A program made the position numbers and the translations under genes. Below, one piece after another: positions 26,326 to 38,100 of a DNA stretch of 64,000 nt. The notes below the pieces were generated by a model. The model was given only the letters and a program-made list of their open reading frames with translations. It had not been told where the DNA came from and did no database searches. The DNA lies in assembly GCA_024663395.1 (NCBI GenBank), contig JANFAH010000011.1:1-64000 (forward strand), written 5' to 3'. The DNA comes from Pisolithus tinctorius (Eukaryota; Basidiomycota; Agaricomycetes; Boletales; Pisolithaceae). Every line of letters begins with the position of its first letter. The first letter of the stretch is position 1.

Positions 26326-28603
26326 ATGGCTGAAAGTACCTCTAGTAAGACGCCACAGATAGAAAATGGAACCCAGGAGCCGCCGGAAGCCCCGGAGGAC
26401 ACAAAATTCTCTCTTGAAAATATCCTTGGAGACAACCACGATGCAGTGGAGCGTCCTGAGTCAAAGCGGCAGGAACTTGACGCTTCTTCTACCGCGGCCG
26501 AGGGATGGGATGAAGAAACCGTTGACAGACCCACTACAGAAGGATACTGTGTAGAGTGTGAGGGTGAGTATTCCACCATGGATCTTGATGAGTTTCTCAT
26601 CCTCGTGACCCTGGAATGTGTCTGTGTGTAGATCAGCCTGCCCAAATCCGATGTGATGATTGCCAGGATGACTACTGCGAGGTCTGCTTTGCAGCACAGC
26701 ACAGGAAAGGCACGAGAAGAAAACACATCACAAAACCGCTCGCTGTTCACCTTCCGAGAAAGCCTCCAAGCGAACAAAATGGTGACTCTACTGAGGCGAG
26801 AGATGGAGAAAAGACAGACGAAGTGCGCGATCGCTACCACACTAGTGTGCACCCATAGCTTACTGTCGTCTAGGATGATGACGTTGACATGGCCGATGAA
26901 TCAGACATAGAGCTAGAGCGGATAGATACAGGGTTACAAACAAGTCGAGCTAAGAACGCTCTGGGTACGCAACCGGTGGTAGGCTCTAAAGTCGGTGAAT
27001 GGTTTGTGGAACGTTCGAAATATATTCCGCTCCGGCTGTCTCTCGGCGAACGCAAGTACCTCCGCCTTTTGGATGCTGCTCTTCAAGTCTCAGAATACAC
27101 TGACAAGATTGACACGATCGGTTTTGGCCTCTCAAAAACAAAGCGCATAGTGCTCCAGATCCGCGAGCTTTGCGCCATTTTGTCCGGGCTGGTACTCTCT
27201 GCGGACTACAAGCTCGGCCAATCGCTTTTTACGGACCGCGACTTTCAACGAAATGAACAGTTTTACCAAGATATTTTTGAACTTGGTCGCCGTCATAAAA
27301 TTATGAATCCTGATAAAATGCGCACCACGTACGGGAAGTTGATCTATCTCCTTCAGGTAGGTAAATACAACTTCCCGTCGAGCCCCACTCCTCAACGGTG
27401 CTGTCTTCAGGATAGTCAATCGCCCGAAGTGAAAGACATGCTCAACTTTACATGCGTGAAGCCTATCAAGACCGTGTATTCAGTCCTGGAGGAGCGCGGT
27501 GCAACTGGGCTGCTTCGCGACGATCTCATAACTTTGGCTACAATGGAAATCTATTCCGATGGTCGGACTCGACGCGAGGTTCAGAAAGATATCAAGGCGA
27601 AGGAGCGTGCCATCGAAATGCTCTCCGCTCGTTATCAGTGTGATGGCCTGAGCCAAGAGAAAGTCCGTCAATGCATATACAGTATCGGTGACAACCACGC
27701 ATTTTTACGAACCAATCGGGATCCTTGCGACCGCATGATAGCTTATCTTAAGCAATACTTTCATCCCACGCAAGCGAAGAATACTAAACATAGCTTGGCC
27801 ATTCGTAGCGGGAAGGGTGGTGCAAGGCTGAGCCATGATCACGCAAAACAATACGCATACGTGTTGCAGAGTCTTACCTTGTGGCGAGAAATTTTGCATG
27901 GTAAGTAATTCATGACTCTCTGCATGGGACAGAATCACAAACTATGATTAGACATGTTCCGCCTGTGGTCTTTAACGGAGCAAGACCTGCTGTCCGAAAC
28001 TGTGTCCTATCGCCTCCGGGACACCGGCCAGGGATTAAACCGTGTCCAAGCTGCACCAAAAACTTTGCGTATGATGCACACTATCCTGCATCGCGCACAA
28101 CAAAGCGTCGGTTCGTGGGTAGGTTCATCAGCCATACACATGGGCGATCATAACGTTCCAAATGCGCTTATGTTCATCGGTGAGCGGCTTTCCGCGGCTT
28201 GATAAATCCACGACCTCACCGATATGGTAGATAAATATTCGCAAATATATCGCATCCTCCTCCCGATCTGCAATACCCTTCGGCATATACCTATAATCGC
28301 GGAGAAGCCCGCACTACGGTCATACATTGACGACGAGTTTGGTTCTGAAGAAGGTTGTATCTTAGAAATACTCACCGATTTCTTTCGCCATGGATTTGAT
28401 GGTTCTGGGGCCGACAACTTTTTTGATGCTGGGAGCTGCATTGATGGACGTCTGACTAGTGCATGGAACTGGTGCGCACAATTAGAGAAGAAGAGGTATT
28501 TCCCTGTGTTCCTGTTAACGGGTGAGTCCGCAATCATGTTCCTGGACGTGATCCTGAATCATGTTGCACGGCAGGGTTCGTCGGGTTTGATGGGGAATGG
28601 TAG
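26326..28603 (+). CDS. B-box-like zinc finger plus DUF2009 protein (UPF0652 family)
   Basis: Seven exons (26326-26563, 26632-26822, 26874-27356, 27411-27900, 27952-28179, 28231-28521, 28575-28603) encode 649 residues. Residues about 76-112 form a Cys/His zinc-binding box (CVEC, CDDC, YCEVCF, QHRKGTRRKH). From about 178 to the end runs DUF2009 (PF09418): IPLRLSLGERKYLRLLDAAL, SKTKRIVLQIRELCAILSGL, KIMNPDKMRTTYGKLIYLL, SIGDNHAFLRTNRDPCDRM, SGKGGARLSHDHAKQYAYV, LRDTGQGLNRVQAAPKT and GADNFFDAGSCIDGRLTSA. The last 29 nt exon ends GFVGFDGEW, the usual family terminus. The domain is deeply conserved from fungi to plants and protists, yet its biochemical role is unknown to me. No operon or cluster hint. 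Confidence 0.93.
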
Positions 28604-30491
28604 ACTATGGAATCACAATGTTCATCATCCCTACCTGATTTCAATGAAATTGGTATGGGCCATTCCTACGCCTTGTGCTGAGTTCGCCTCCATCTTTGCG
28701 AATAATAAGTCCCACCTAGGCAACGGAACCCCCGCAATTTTTTTCCTGGGGTGAAGTCCCCTAAGGTCCACCGACTTAGCAGTAGTCATTTCGGGTGATC
28801 CCGCATCAATTCTTCACATAAAAGGATCCACAAGGGCACGGTGTGCTGGCCCAATACTGTGCTTCCGCCGTACCCTCGCACCTCTCGCCGCCTGCCAGGG
28901 AGTGATACTGATGTGCTATCATTTAGGTACCTGTGAATGAGTAGCCATTGATTGTGTGGTGCTATATCCAGGCAACGTCTGATGGCTGATTATGCTATTG
29001 GCTACATGCTAAGATTACAGTGCATATGTATCTATCTAATCCGAATCATCTGACTACTGTCTTCCCGAGGCTCTCCTAACGTGTGGCCCTATGGGTAAAG
29101 CCGAGGCTCAGGAAAAAAAAAACTCGTACAGGCTCAGTCTGACTGTCAGCCATGGTGAGTACTCGCATAGTTCCCGGCCAAACTGGCTTACCAAATGGGT
29201 ATGTCACCAAAACCTGAAGCACAAGCAGCAACACCACCGCATCCACCACTTTCTAGGTGGGTCATCGAAACTGTCCGACGAACAGGACGATAGGTCTGAG
29301 TCTGAATAGTACTCATGATAGGTGAGGTTGTATTTGAACGGAGCAGACTATGCGCGTGTATGAAATCGAAAGTTCATCTAGAGGATGCAAGGCACGTACT
29401 TTAGGGTGGTGGATCATATCGCACGAGCGGGGTGGTGCCGGTTGACACTGTTTTGTTGTCCTTGAATACGAGTGATGAGGACTGAGGAGCTGCTTGGTGC
29501 TGAGCGGGTGAGCTGTGTGGGCTCTTTATGCTCTTTTCATGTCGCGGCCCCAAAGGCAGAATACTTAAATGTCACTAAGCACGGATGAAATTACCAACGG
29601 CGTACCTGGCCTTTCTCTCCGACCATCAAGTCACTAACTTCCATTAACTTCCATCACCACCTGCATGGGATTATTATTATTACATGTCTCGCGAAATGCA
29701 CCTTGCCACGCAGCATCTACCATTTACCCCATGGGGGCTTCCCCATTTAGGCGTTGAAGATCCTGTCAATACTTCCTGCCACGTTGACTCTGTTGCCTCC
29801 GTCGTCAAGTTGTTCGGCGATATCCTTTACAGATCGCCTCGAAACGAGACTTCCTATCCAGCAGAACTTAGGCATCGGTGTGTCGGCATTTCAAGATCCT
29901 TCTCGTTCTCCTTACTATTAATCTGTTGCGTCTAAAGCATCCGCTGGCTTTTCTCCTTCAGTCCAATGAGAGTTGGCCACGAAGAAATATGCATCTCTGA
30001 CACCATACTTCTAAATTTGCATTGTTCACGATGGGTATCTTGTACCCATGTCTGTGTGCTCGCGTGCTCCCAACGCCAGCCAACTCCTCGGAACTAAAGA
30101 TATTTCAATTCACCTAAGCTTCTGTGCTAGTCCCAGTGAGTAGTTCACTTGTGCAGTGCTGCCAGGGATACTCCTGAACTGTTGCTTGCGCGGTGAGATG
30201 ATTTTCCTTGCGTCTTTAGAAGTTCCGTTGGAACGCACACCCTCGCTAGAATTTCTCTTTCTCACATTTCCTAGGCGAAGTGGTGATCTTTCCTATCGTG
30301 GAAATCGGGCTCTTCAACGAGGGCTCTTTTTCCATTTTGAGGGGTGCGATTGCATCCGCTCCTTGACACCTTGTGCATCCCGCATAGTAGGGCTATATTT
30401 TTAAGGAAAAGATATTGATCACGATTTTCCTGGCCTCCGATTCTGTACTGGCATTCCGTCGAGACACCCACAATTTTAGTGTTTCCCTATT
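28604..30491. other. Gene-poor region, left part
   Basis: About 1.9 kb without a supportable gene. Short ORFs only (for example 29091-29309 and 29684-29935) with no family resemblance. A small tandem TAACTTCCAT duplication lies near 29637-29655. Confidence 0.4.
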
Positions 30492-30493
30492 TA

Positions 30494-30549
30494 CAGCGGT
30501 TTGCGAAAATAATGTCAGTTAGCAAAATATTTGTAAGCGCGTCGTGAGC
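30494..30549 (+). repeat. Left terminal inverted repeat of the MITE
   Basis: Inverted match to 30989-31041; the outermost 12 bases, CAGCGGTTTGCG, are identical in both arms. Confidence 0.85.
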
Positions 30550-30988
30550 TCCGCCCAATAAGGAAATGCACCAAGCTGGCATGAAAACACAGGTTAGTGA
30601 GACTAACTACCGGCGTTACCCCGACTCACGAAAATCTCACTGGCGACGGGTCAGGACTCGCGGTCGTCGACGAAACGAGTAAGAACGAGCGCACGATCGC
30701 CCAATGCCACAGAAGACCAGCATATAGTCACCGCGCACAGCTAAAGGACGCGTTTGTTCGGGATGATAGATACTAAGCCGCAATAACAGTGAATGGGTAA
30801 GTACGTTGTAACACATGTTGTCGAGGGCTCCTTCAGCGCAGAGCAGTTTTACATTTTCATTGCAGAAGAAGTGGTATGTATTTACTGCGCCATCTCGTGA
30901 GTACATAATGTAGTTCGGCCATGGCTAGTAGTATGTAGACAAATGAAGGCGATGAAAGCACACATTCCTACATTTCCATATCGGGAAG

Positions 30989-31041
30989 GGCTCACGACGT
31001 GCTCACAAATATTTCGCTGACATTATTTCCGCAAACCGCTG
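30989..31041 (-). repeat. Right terminal inverted repeat of the MITE
   Basis: Reverse complement of the left arm with three missing bases and about five substitutions. Confidence 0.85.
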
Positions 31042-31043
31042 TA

Positions 31044-33579
31044 ACTTGTGCCATGGAGGGCTCTGGCCTCCTTCCGGACTGCCGCACCCACTGGAGTGAT
31101 ACGGAACCCTCATTCTTCATCCTCCACACAGGACTCTACTTATATCTCTGATTTGACTCAGCGCCAACGCTGTTCCTGCTCATCCAGTTTATCATGATAC
31201 TCCATTCCACGCTGCACTCCATGTGCTCGTGTGACGTGCAGCGTATGCTGTTCGGACACCATCTGGCAGTGCCTGAAATCTGTCGTCAACTTTATTTCTC
31301 TGTTGGTGACAGAGTTGCGGTGATCGCCAATTGGTAAATCGGACTTGTATCGTGTGCCGTCTTATTGCCTGCGGCGACTCCCTATCATGATGATAAATGA
31401 TAAACCGCCTTTCGCCCCTGCAATGTCAGCTTCTTTCTGCCTAATATTATTGATTCAATTTTGAACAGTTGAAACTATACGTGTCACACTCCCGGATCTG
31501 GTGGACGCACCCTCATTTATTGTGAGCTTCGTGAAGCTACGAAGTGATTACTGTGTGTCCTCTTGTGCTACAGCTTAACAACAAATAGACACCGTGGACC
31601 TCGATACTCGGGGTCTTTTGTGCCCGTAGTGGCGATGCCCTCGGAAATCCTTGTTCATGATGTACAAATCAGAATGATGCCCGGTTGCCCCGCCCCCACT
31701 CACTCAGTCATCCGCTTTCGTATGAAAGTCCGTATTAACCCGTTGTCTCAATTCGTGGACGACGCATTTCAGGACCTTCCCCTTCGGAGGCAGCACGAAC
31801 TTTCCGGGCCTAAGGTTAAGCCAGGCGGAAAATTACAATAGCAACGATGCGGAAGAGTGCGAAGCTAGGGTATATCATTTGCAAATTCATGCACACTACC
31901 AGGGTGCCTTAGGTGCCTTCGGCAGTCTCCACAGCGGTGTGGTACGATTTAGTTTTCTCGTGAGAACTGATTTGTGCACTTGATTTGCAGTACTCCGCTG
32001 AGCAACTGTATCGAAGAGCCGTCCAGGAAGGTAGGCTTCCGGCATTTCCCAACAAGCTGCACATCCCGGCCAATTGAGCTCTGAAATTAATTATTCAAGT
32101 TCGACCTCCTACCACCCTCGGAGGCGGGTCCTCCGCGGGCGACAGGGCACATCGTTCTACCCGGTCGCAATTGTGCAGCCCCGCATGGCCTTTGGGCCAA
32201 GGAATACCAATGCTTCTTGATGTCGCGGTCGCCCCACTACGATGTATTCCTTCAATCGAACCTCCATTTCGGTAAAACGATTTTCCAGCTGTCTCCGTGA
32301 ACTAACTTGGCTTGTGCTTGGACGATCTTCACGCGTCCGCCGTGAACCATTCGAGTAAGTAAATTAACACGTTGGCTCATCCGCGGCGGTGACATACGGT
32401 GGGCTGGAACACGGCATGTTTAACCAAAATTCGATAAATGGTACCAATCCCTTAATGAGGCGGTTTCCAAGATCCGAGTGATCATCGAAATGTGAGTCTG
32501 GATATGTGAACAAGTCGGCCGAGACTATATACTCGAATCCTTAACGTTGAAGAATATGTAGCTGGTGAAATTTGGAAATGGTACATTCCATCGCTGGTCC
32601 AAACGCAAAATGGAGTGCTAACCGCATCAGACTGGTCCGAATTTTCATGCTATACGTGGCGTGGAGGGAATGTGCGGCAAACAAGGTACGAGACCCTTCG
32701 CTGGGTCTGGTAGTGGGTGGATAATATACGGATCAGTCAACAACATAGACCGAATCATAACTACCCATTTTTTGCGCAAAATCTTTTTGGGCGTTGGATA
32801 TCAATGAATGGGGGGATTCGGGTGGGTGGGCACGACCAAAGAGTGGTCCGGAGCAGGTCGTACATGCGGTCGGCGATGCGCGGCTCAGGAAGAGCGATAT
32901 TCACCCGAGGTTGTTACACGGAAGCAACCAGTGCGCGTTGGCCATTGAAGTGCTAAGAACTTGGAAGTGATTAAATCGGGGCACTGGGTAAATGATAAGG
33001 TCCCTGTTGCTTATTGAGGAAACAGAATCCGCCCACCACTCAGAAGAGGTAAATGGTTCTACATTGCTAGTGACTTGCAGGTTTCTGGCAACAACAAACG
33101 CGTGGCTACCTCGTTGTTCCGTTAGACATTCACAGAGCAACTTTGCACAAACACTTTGAACCAAGTTTAGGTGGCACCGTTCGCTAACGGCCGAATTATG
33201 CCTGTCGGGGGATTCCCGCCAGTAGCAGGTCGGTGAACCAGTGTTTAAAAAGATACGTTTCACTTGAAACCCGATCTGCATGTGTTCATTGTCCATGGAT
33301 CGCTCGGTGGTCTCGGCTCTGGCAAACTTCTGTAATACTATGCTGTACGACCAGTGACTGACTGCCTGCCAATAGTCCAACGTTATCCTGGATGCGTACG
33401 TACGTTTGTATGACACCCTAATAGTCGGGTTTCGAATTGTGCCGGTGGAAGCGAAAAAGCATGCTGTCGTACACCGATCCCACTCACCGATTGCTGTTTA
33501 TGACCCGGAAATTTGGAGTAATAGGGAACGAGGATGTCTCGGAGATGATGTGAAGTTGGGTTTGTGACGCAGAATGTGT
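31044..33579. other. Gene-poor region, right part
   Basis: About 2.5 kb with no recognisable gene on either strand. The longest open stretches (31563-31841 plus, 32901-33416 minus) show no domain. Composition does not resemble the CpG-free left block. Confidence 0.4.
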
Positions 33580-33662
33580 GCCCTCGTTGTCTAATGGTTA
33601 TGACGTCAGACTTCTAAACTAGTGGTATCTGGAGGTTGTGGGTTCGAGTCCCACCGGGGGCT
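33580..33662 (+). tRNA. trnR-UCU: tRNA-Arg (anticodon UCU) with a ~10 nt intron
   Basis: A full cloverleaf can be drawn. The acceptor stem GCCCTCG pairs with CGGGGGC, with one G-U pair; the D arm is GTC-TAATGGTTAT-GAC. The anticodon stem TCAGA pairs with TCTGG, and the loop CTTCTA-A carries the anticodon TCT. The T arm is GTGGG-TTCGAGT-CCCAC. About ten bases (AACTAGTGGT, near 33615-33624) interrupt the loop one base after the anticodon, the standard place for nuclear tRNA introns. The internal B box (GGTTCGAGTCC) and a T-run just downstream (about 33668-33672) fit Pol III transcription. It decodes AGA codons. Confidence 0.93.
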
Positions 33663-35163
33663 AATTACTTTTACAAATTTTTATTGACCTCCGTCATTTC
33701 TTTCTGTGATCTGGTGTCAACTGTGAAAAGCACAATGTATTCATACGTAGTGAAGAAGTTACGCACGTATCAAAGCGCTTGATAACGCACGAGTTGCATG
33801 ACAGAACTAATCTTTTTTGGGCTCAATGAAGGGACACGTAAAATTGCAGTCATAGACAACGTGTTGAATCTTATTGATCGACCACATGCTGGTCTGCCTG
33901 ATCGCACCATGACTTTTTCATTTGCACTTGGTCGCCTGCTGTGTGATTGGTCATAGCGATGTTGGCTTCCCCGCGGCACATGGTGACCTTTGTTTCCGCT
34001 CTTCCCTTTCCGCTTCGGTGTTGGCTGTCCTTGCTACCTGCGAAAGAAAGCGTCCGAATCGGAATCGATCATTTTGGGGAAGAGCACAATCATTCCCGTG
34101 CTTTCGTCATTGGCGTTGGAGCCACGTTGATTGGTGCCGTCACCAGACCGCAGACCCACGGCTTGGAGGGTAGGCCATATGATCCTCCATGTAATGGGCG
34201 TGTCCTGTATATTTGATCTCCGTAGGTCGGCCGATCAGGTAGACCGTTTGGCGGTCGTCCCGGACTCAGGTCGAGCACATTCTTCAGCATCGTTCATGTT
34301 TACCTTGCCATTTTGCCTATGCATTTTCTAAGTTGCTCCGACATGTTCGGAGTGCAAGTCCAGGTTCGTGATGACCCCCTGGATAACGCAGGAAGATATG
34401 GTAAATCCTTTTACCTCAAGTGTCAGTACAGTGGCGATTCGATCGATACTGTGGCCTTGCACGCGGTTTGAGCACGTTTGACACACTGCCTGCAAATCTT
34501 AGTACGGAATCTCACCATCCAGCAAAGTAAATGACTACGCTGCAGGCAGCCTTCCTTAAAAGCGATCACCTTCCACGCCACAAACAAGACAGGCGGGCCG
34601 CCATGAATCTCCACTGTTGGGGAGGGAAGTTGAGCCTCGTGTCTTCAGCTGGCCCTCCCTGTGTGTGCACGAGGGCAATTGGAATAAATTAATAATACCT
34701 GTTTGATTCCGCTGAGCAATCTTCGCGCCTGCACTTGGCTCCAAGGGGATCGGGGGTTGCCGCGAACATCAATAGCACAGGATCTTGAAGATACTTTACC
34801 TGATAGGGTGTTGTGTGGGCCCCTGTCCCACTTCCTTGTCTGCGACCACCTACTGGTATCGCATTTGTTATCTGGTGCATTGTCTTTGACAATTGATGTC
34901 CATCGTAGTCAGGAACGTCCCAGGAACGTCAGAGAGATCCACAAGTTGGGCGCTGAAAAAGCGCGGAAGCATTGTAAGGAAACTCCGCGAAACTGACCAG
35001 CATTCCCACGCCGAAGCCCAGCTGCACGCACGATAACTCGGTGCGCAATTTGAATGCCCGCTCCCACATTCCAAGGAGTGTACGTGACAAGGCTTGGCCA
35101 CTTACAATACTCTACAGGTTTTCAAACAGACGGTTTCAGCACTTCCTGCATTCCTACACTGAA
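33663..35163. other. Region between tRNA-Arg and the KDM5 gene
   Basis: 1.5 kb with only short ORFs; none is recognised. The right part must include the KDM5 promoter and 5' untranslated region. Confidence 0.4.
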
Positions 35164-38100
35164 ATGCAGGCAGGCTCGCCCCCACCTTCCTCTAGGGGAA
35201 CACCCTCGCGCAGAGGCAGGTCCGCCAGAACTGCCATGCACACCGCTTCACATTCCGCAGACGCTTTCCCCTCTGAATTTTCTAATAAACAGCCGAATTC
35301 ATTCACATCTTGCCTATCTATTCCTGTAGAGGGCGCTCTTCCTATAAAGCCGCAGGATGATGCGCCATCTTCTCCACAATCCAGAATGTCCCAGCAAGCC
35401 ACCCCAGGTTCGTCTAAACGCGCACCTCGCAAATCAAAGACGAATGCACTTGCTGCATTACAAAGCCATGCCTCTCAGCTTAGCAATGACGATGGAAATA
35501 CCCACGATGCCACCGATGATTTTTTTAATGGACATTCGCCGATTGCTATTTCCCCTTGCTTGGACCTATCTTCTGTCAAGACATCTAGCCCAAGAAATCA
35601 ACCTGTGGGTTCCACACCTCGGCCATTCGGGCTGGAGGACTGTCCTGTTTTCTATCCCACTTCAGACGAATTTAAGGACCCTATGACCTACATCCGCTCG
35701 ATCTCCGAGAAAGTGGTCAATTACGGAATTTGCAAAGTGGTGCCTCCGGTTGGTTGGAAAATGCCCTTTGTCACCAATACAGAGGTTCGTGTCGTGTTAC
35801 AGAATTTTTCCTATTTTTTTTTTTTGGGCCTCCTGCGAACTGATGTTTGGCTTTCATTTCCGACAGACCTTTCGTTTCAAGACCAGGTTGCAGCGCCTCA
35901 ATTCCATCGAGGCCACCTCTCGTGCCAAGGTTAACTTTTTGGAGCAGTTGTATCGCTTCCACAAGCAGCAAGGCAAACCACGTGTATCCGTGCCCACGAT
36001 CAATCACAAGCCGCTCGATCTTTGGCTACTCCGGAAAGAGGTGCAGAACCTTGGAGGATATGAAGCTGTGCGTCCTTCGCCGCAGTAATTTCGTTTACTA
36101 AAATTTTTTACAGGTGACCAAGAATAAGAAATGGGGGGATTTGGGTGCGATACTCGGGTACAGGGGTGTACCTGGTCTGTCCACCCAGATTAAGAATTCC
36201 TATACGAGGATAATTCTTCCTTACGAGCATTTCTGCGAACGAATGCGAAATTCGCCAGCTTTGTCTTCACCCACTGTCAAAACTGACCCACATTTGAAAA
36301 CCCACACTAACATCCAGTCGTCTAATTCCCACTTGTCGTCATTACGTTATCCATCTTCGCCACCCTCCAGTCCCCTAACGTCATCATCGAGTTCCCTATC
36401 GGAGCCGGACGATGGTGACTCTAAGGAGCGAATCAGAACTCGCTCAGAGACCAACGGTGTGAAACGAAGTACGAAGATGACTATTCAAGAGCAATCCACC
36501 TGTGCGCAGCTAACTTTTCATCACGTGTTCCTGCTTCATTTTTTTTTTTAGTGGCTGTCTCGTCTCGCGATGGATTCGGTCGGATGCCCTCAGCAACTGG
36601 TGCCACGCAGCCAGACGAAGACCAGAAACTTACCCAGGAGGTAAGGACCTCCAGAACCTTAATCTGTTTTGTAGTTGACTCTGGCATAGCAGTCTTGTGA
36701 GATATGTCAGAAGAAAAACCATGAAGACCAAATGTTGCTCTGTGACGGTTGTGATTGCGGTGCGGTGGCGTTCACCCCTTTGTTATCCTAGTGCTAATTA
36801 TTTTCAGGCTTCCACATGTTCTGTCTTGATCCTCCGCTGACCAGCATTCCGAGGGGTCAGTGGTTCTGCCATACGTGTGTTTTTGGTACCGGCGGTGATT
36901 TCGGCTTTGATGAAGGCGAAGAACACTGCCTATCAAGTTTTCAAGCCAGAGACCTCGAATTTCGTCGTCGTTGGTGGGCGACTCACCCGCCCGCCCATAA
37001 GTCTCCGCCAGACCTCAACGATCCCACAGTCACCTATGTCGGGAATACAGTGGTGACTGAATATGACACCGAGGACGAGTTCTGGCGACTTGTTCAGTCA
37101 CCGAACGAAACGGTGGAAATTGAGTACGGCGCCGACGTCCACTCAACTACTCATGGCAGGTTGGGCTTCGTGACCGTTTTGCAATTTTTTTCACCGCTAA
37201 CTTTTTTAATAACTTTCAGCGCTATGCCTACAATGGAGACCCATCCGCTGGAACCTGCCTCCAAGGACCCTTGGAATTTAAACAATATGCCGATCTTATC
37301 AGACTCCCTTTTGAGGTACATTAAGTCGGATATTTCTGGTATGACTGTTCCGTGGACATATGTTGGGATGATATTCTCCACCTTTTGCTGGCACAATGAG
37401 GTGGGTATCCAAAGTTTAATAATGGTGTTAGGGCGCAATTACGAAACCACCATAGGATCATTATACGTACAGCGTTAACTTCCGTGAGTACTGCGTATTC
37501 GCCCCATATCTGGTTTTGAGGAGATTGACGGTTTCAAATCAGAGCATTGGGGCGAAACAAAGACGTGGTACGGCATTCCAGGTGATGACGCTGAAAAATT
37601 TGAAGCCGCGATCAAGAGCGAGGCGCCAGATCTTTTCGAAGCACAGCCTGATCTCCTATTCCAACTTGTGACTTTGATGAACCCCAAGCGCTTAACTGAA
37701 GCCGGTGTTCGTGTATACGCATGCAACCAACGTGCTGGTGAATTCGTTATCACGTTTCCCAAGGCGTATCACGCTGGGTTTAATCACGGCGTACGTTTTC
37801 CACGTGGCTCCACAATTAACTTCGTTGACCTCGTTGCTGTAGCTTAACTTCAACGAGGCTGTTAATTTTGCATTACCTGGCTGGCTGCCTTACGGTCGTG
37901 ACTGTGTGCAGCGTTACCGCGAGCACAGGAAGTTACCGGTTTTCTCACACGATGAGTTGCTTGTCACCATTACGCAACAGTCTCAGTCGATCAAGACGGC
38001 TCAATGGTAAGTGCCCGCAAGTCACTAATTACTGGTCCCCAGTGACGCCTCTACGCTAGGTTGGAAGCCAGCTTGCGGGAAATGACGGAGCGCGAACTCG

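Larger units (their letters stand above)
30494..31041. mobile_element. 548 bp non-autonomous TIR element (MITE) with TA target duplication
   Basis: The left end (30494-30549) and right end (30989-31041) are imperfect inverted repeats of about 53-56 bp. Both begin CAGCGGTTTGCG and continue through AATAATGTCAG, AAATATTTGT and CGTCGTGAGC; the two arms differ by a few substitutions and a 3 base gap. Each end is flanked by TA (30492-30493 and 31042-31043). The interior has no transposase ORF. TIRs beginning CAG and a TA duplication fit a Tc1/mariner or pogo-type non-autonomous copy, moved in trans. The high arm identity suggests a fairly recent insertion into this gene-poor stretch. Confidence 0.85.

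Noticed and set aside
26187..26852. 221-codon minus-strand ORF across the ORM1/DUF2009 promoter
   Set aside because: Overlaps exon 1 and 2 of the DUF2009 gene, whose zinc-box residues and splice phases are convincing; no similarity on the minus strand.
30485..31050. piggyBac-type element with TTAA duplication
   Set aside because: The flanks are TTTA and TAAC, not TTAA; only a TA duplication matches on both sides.
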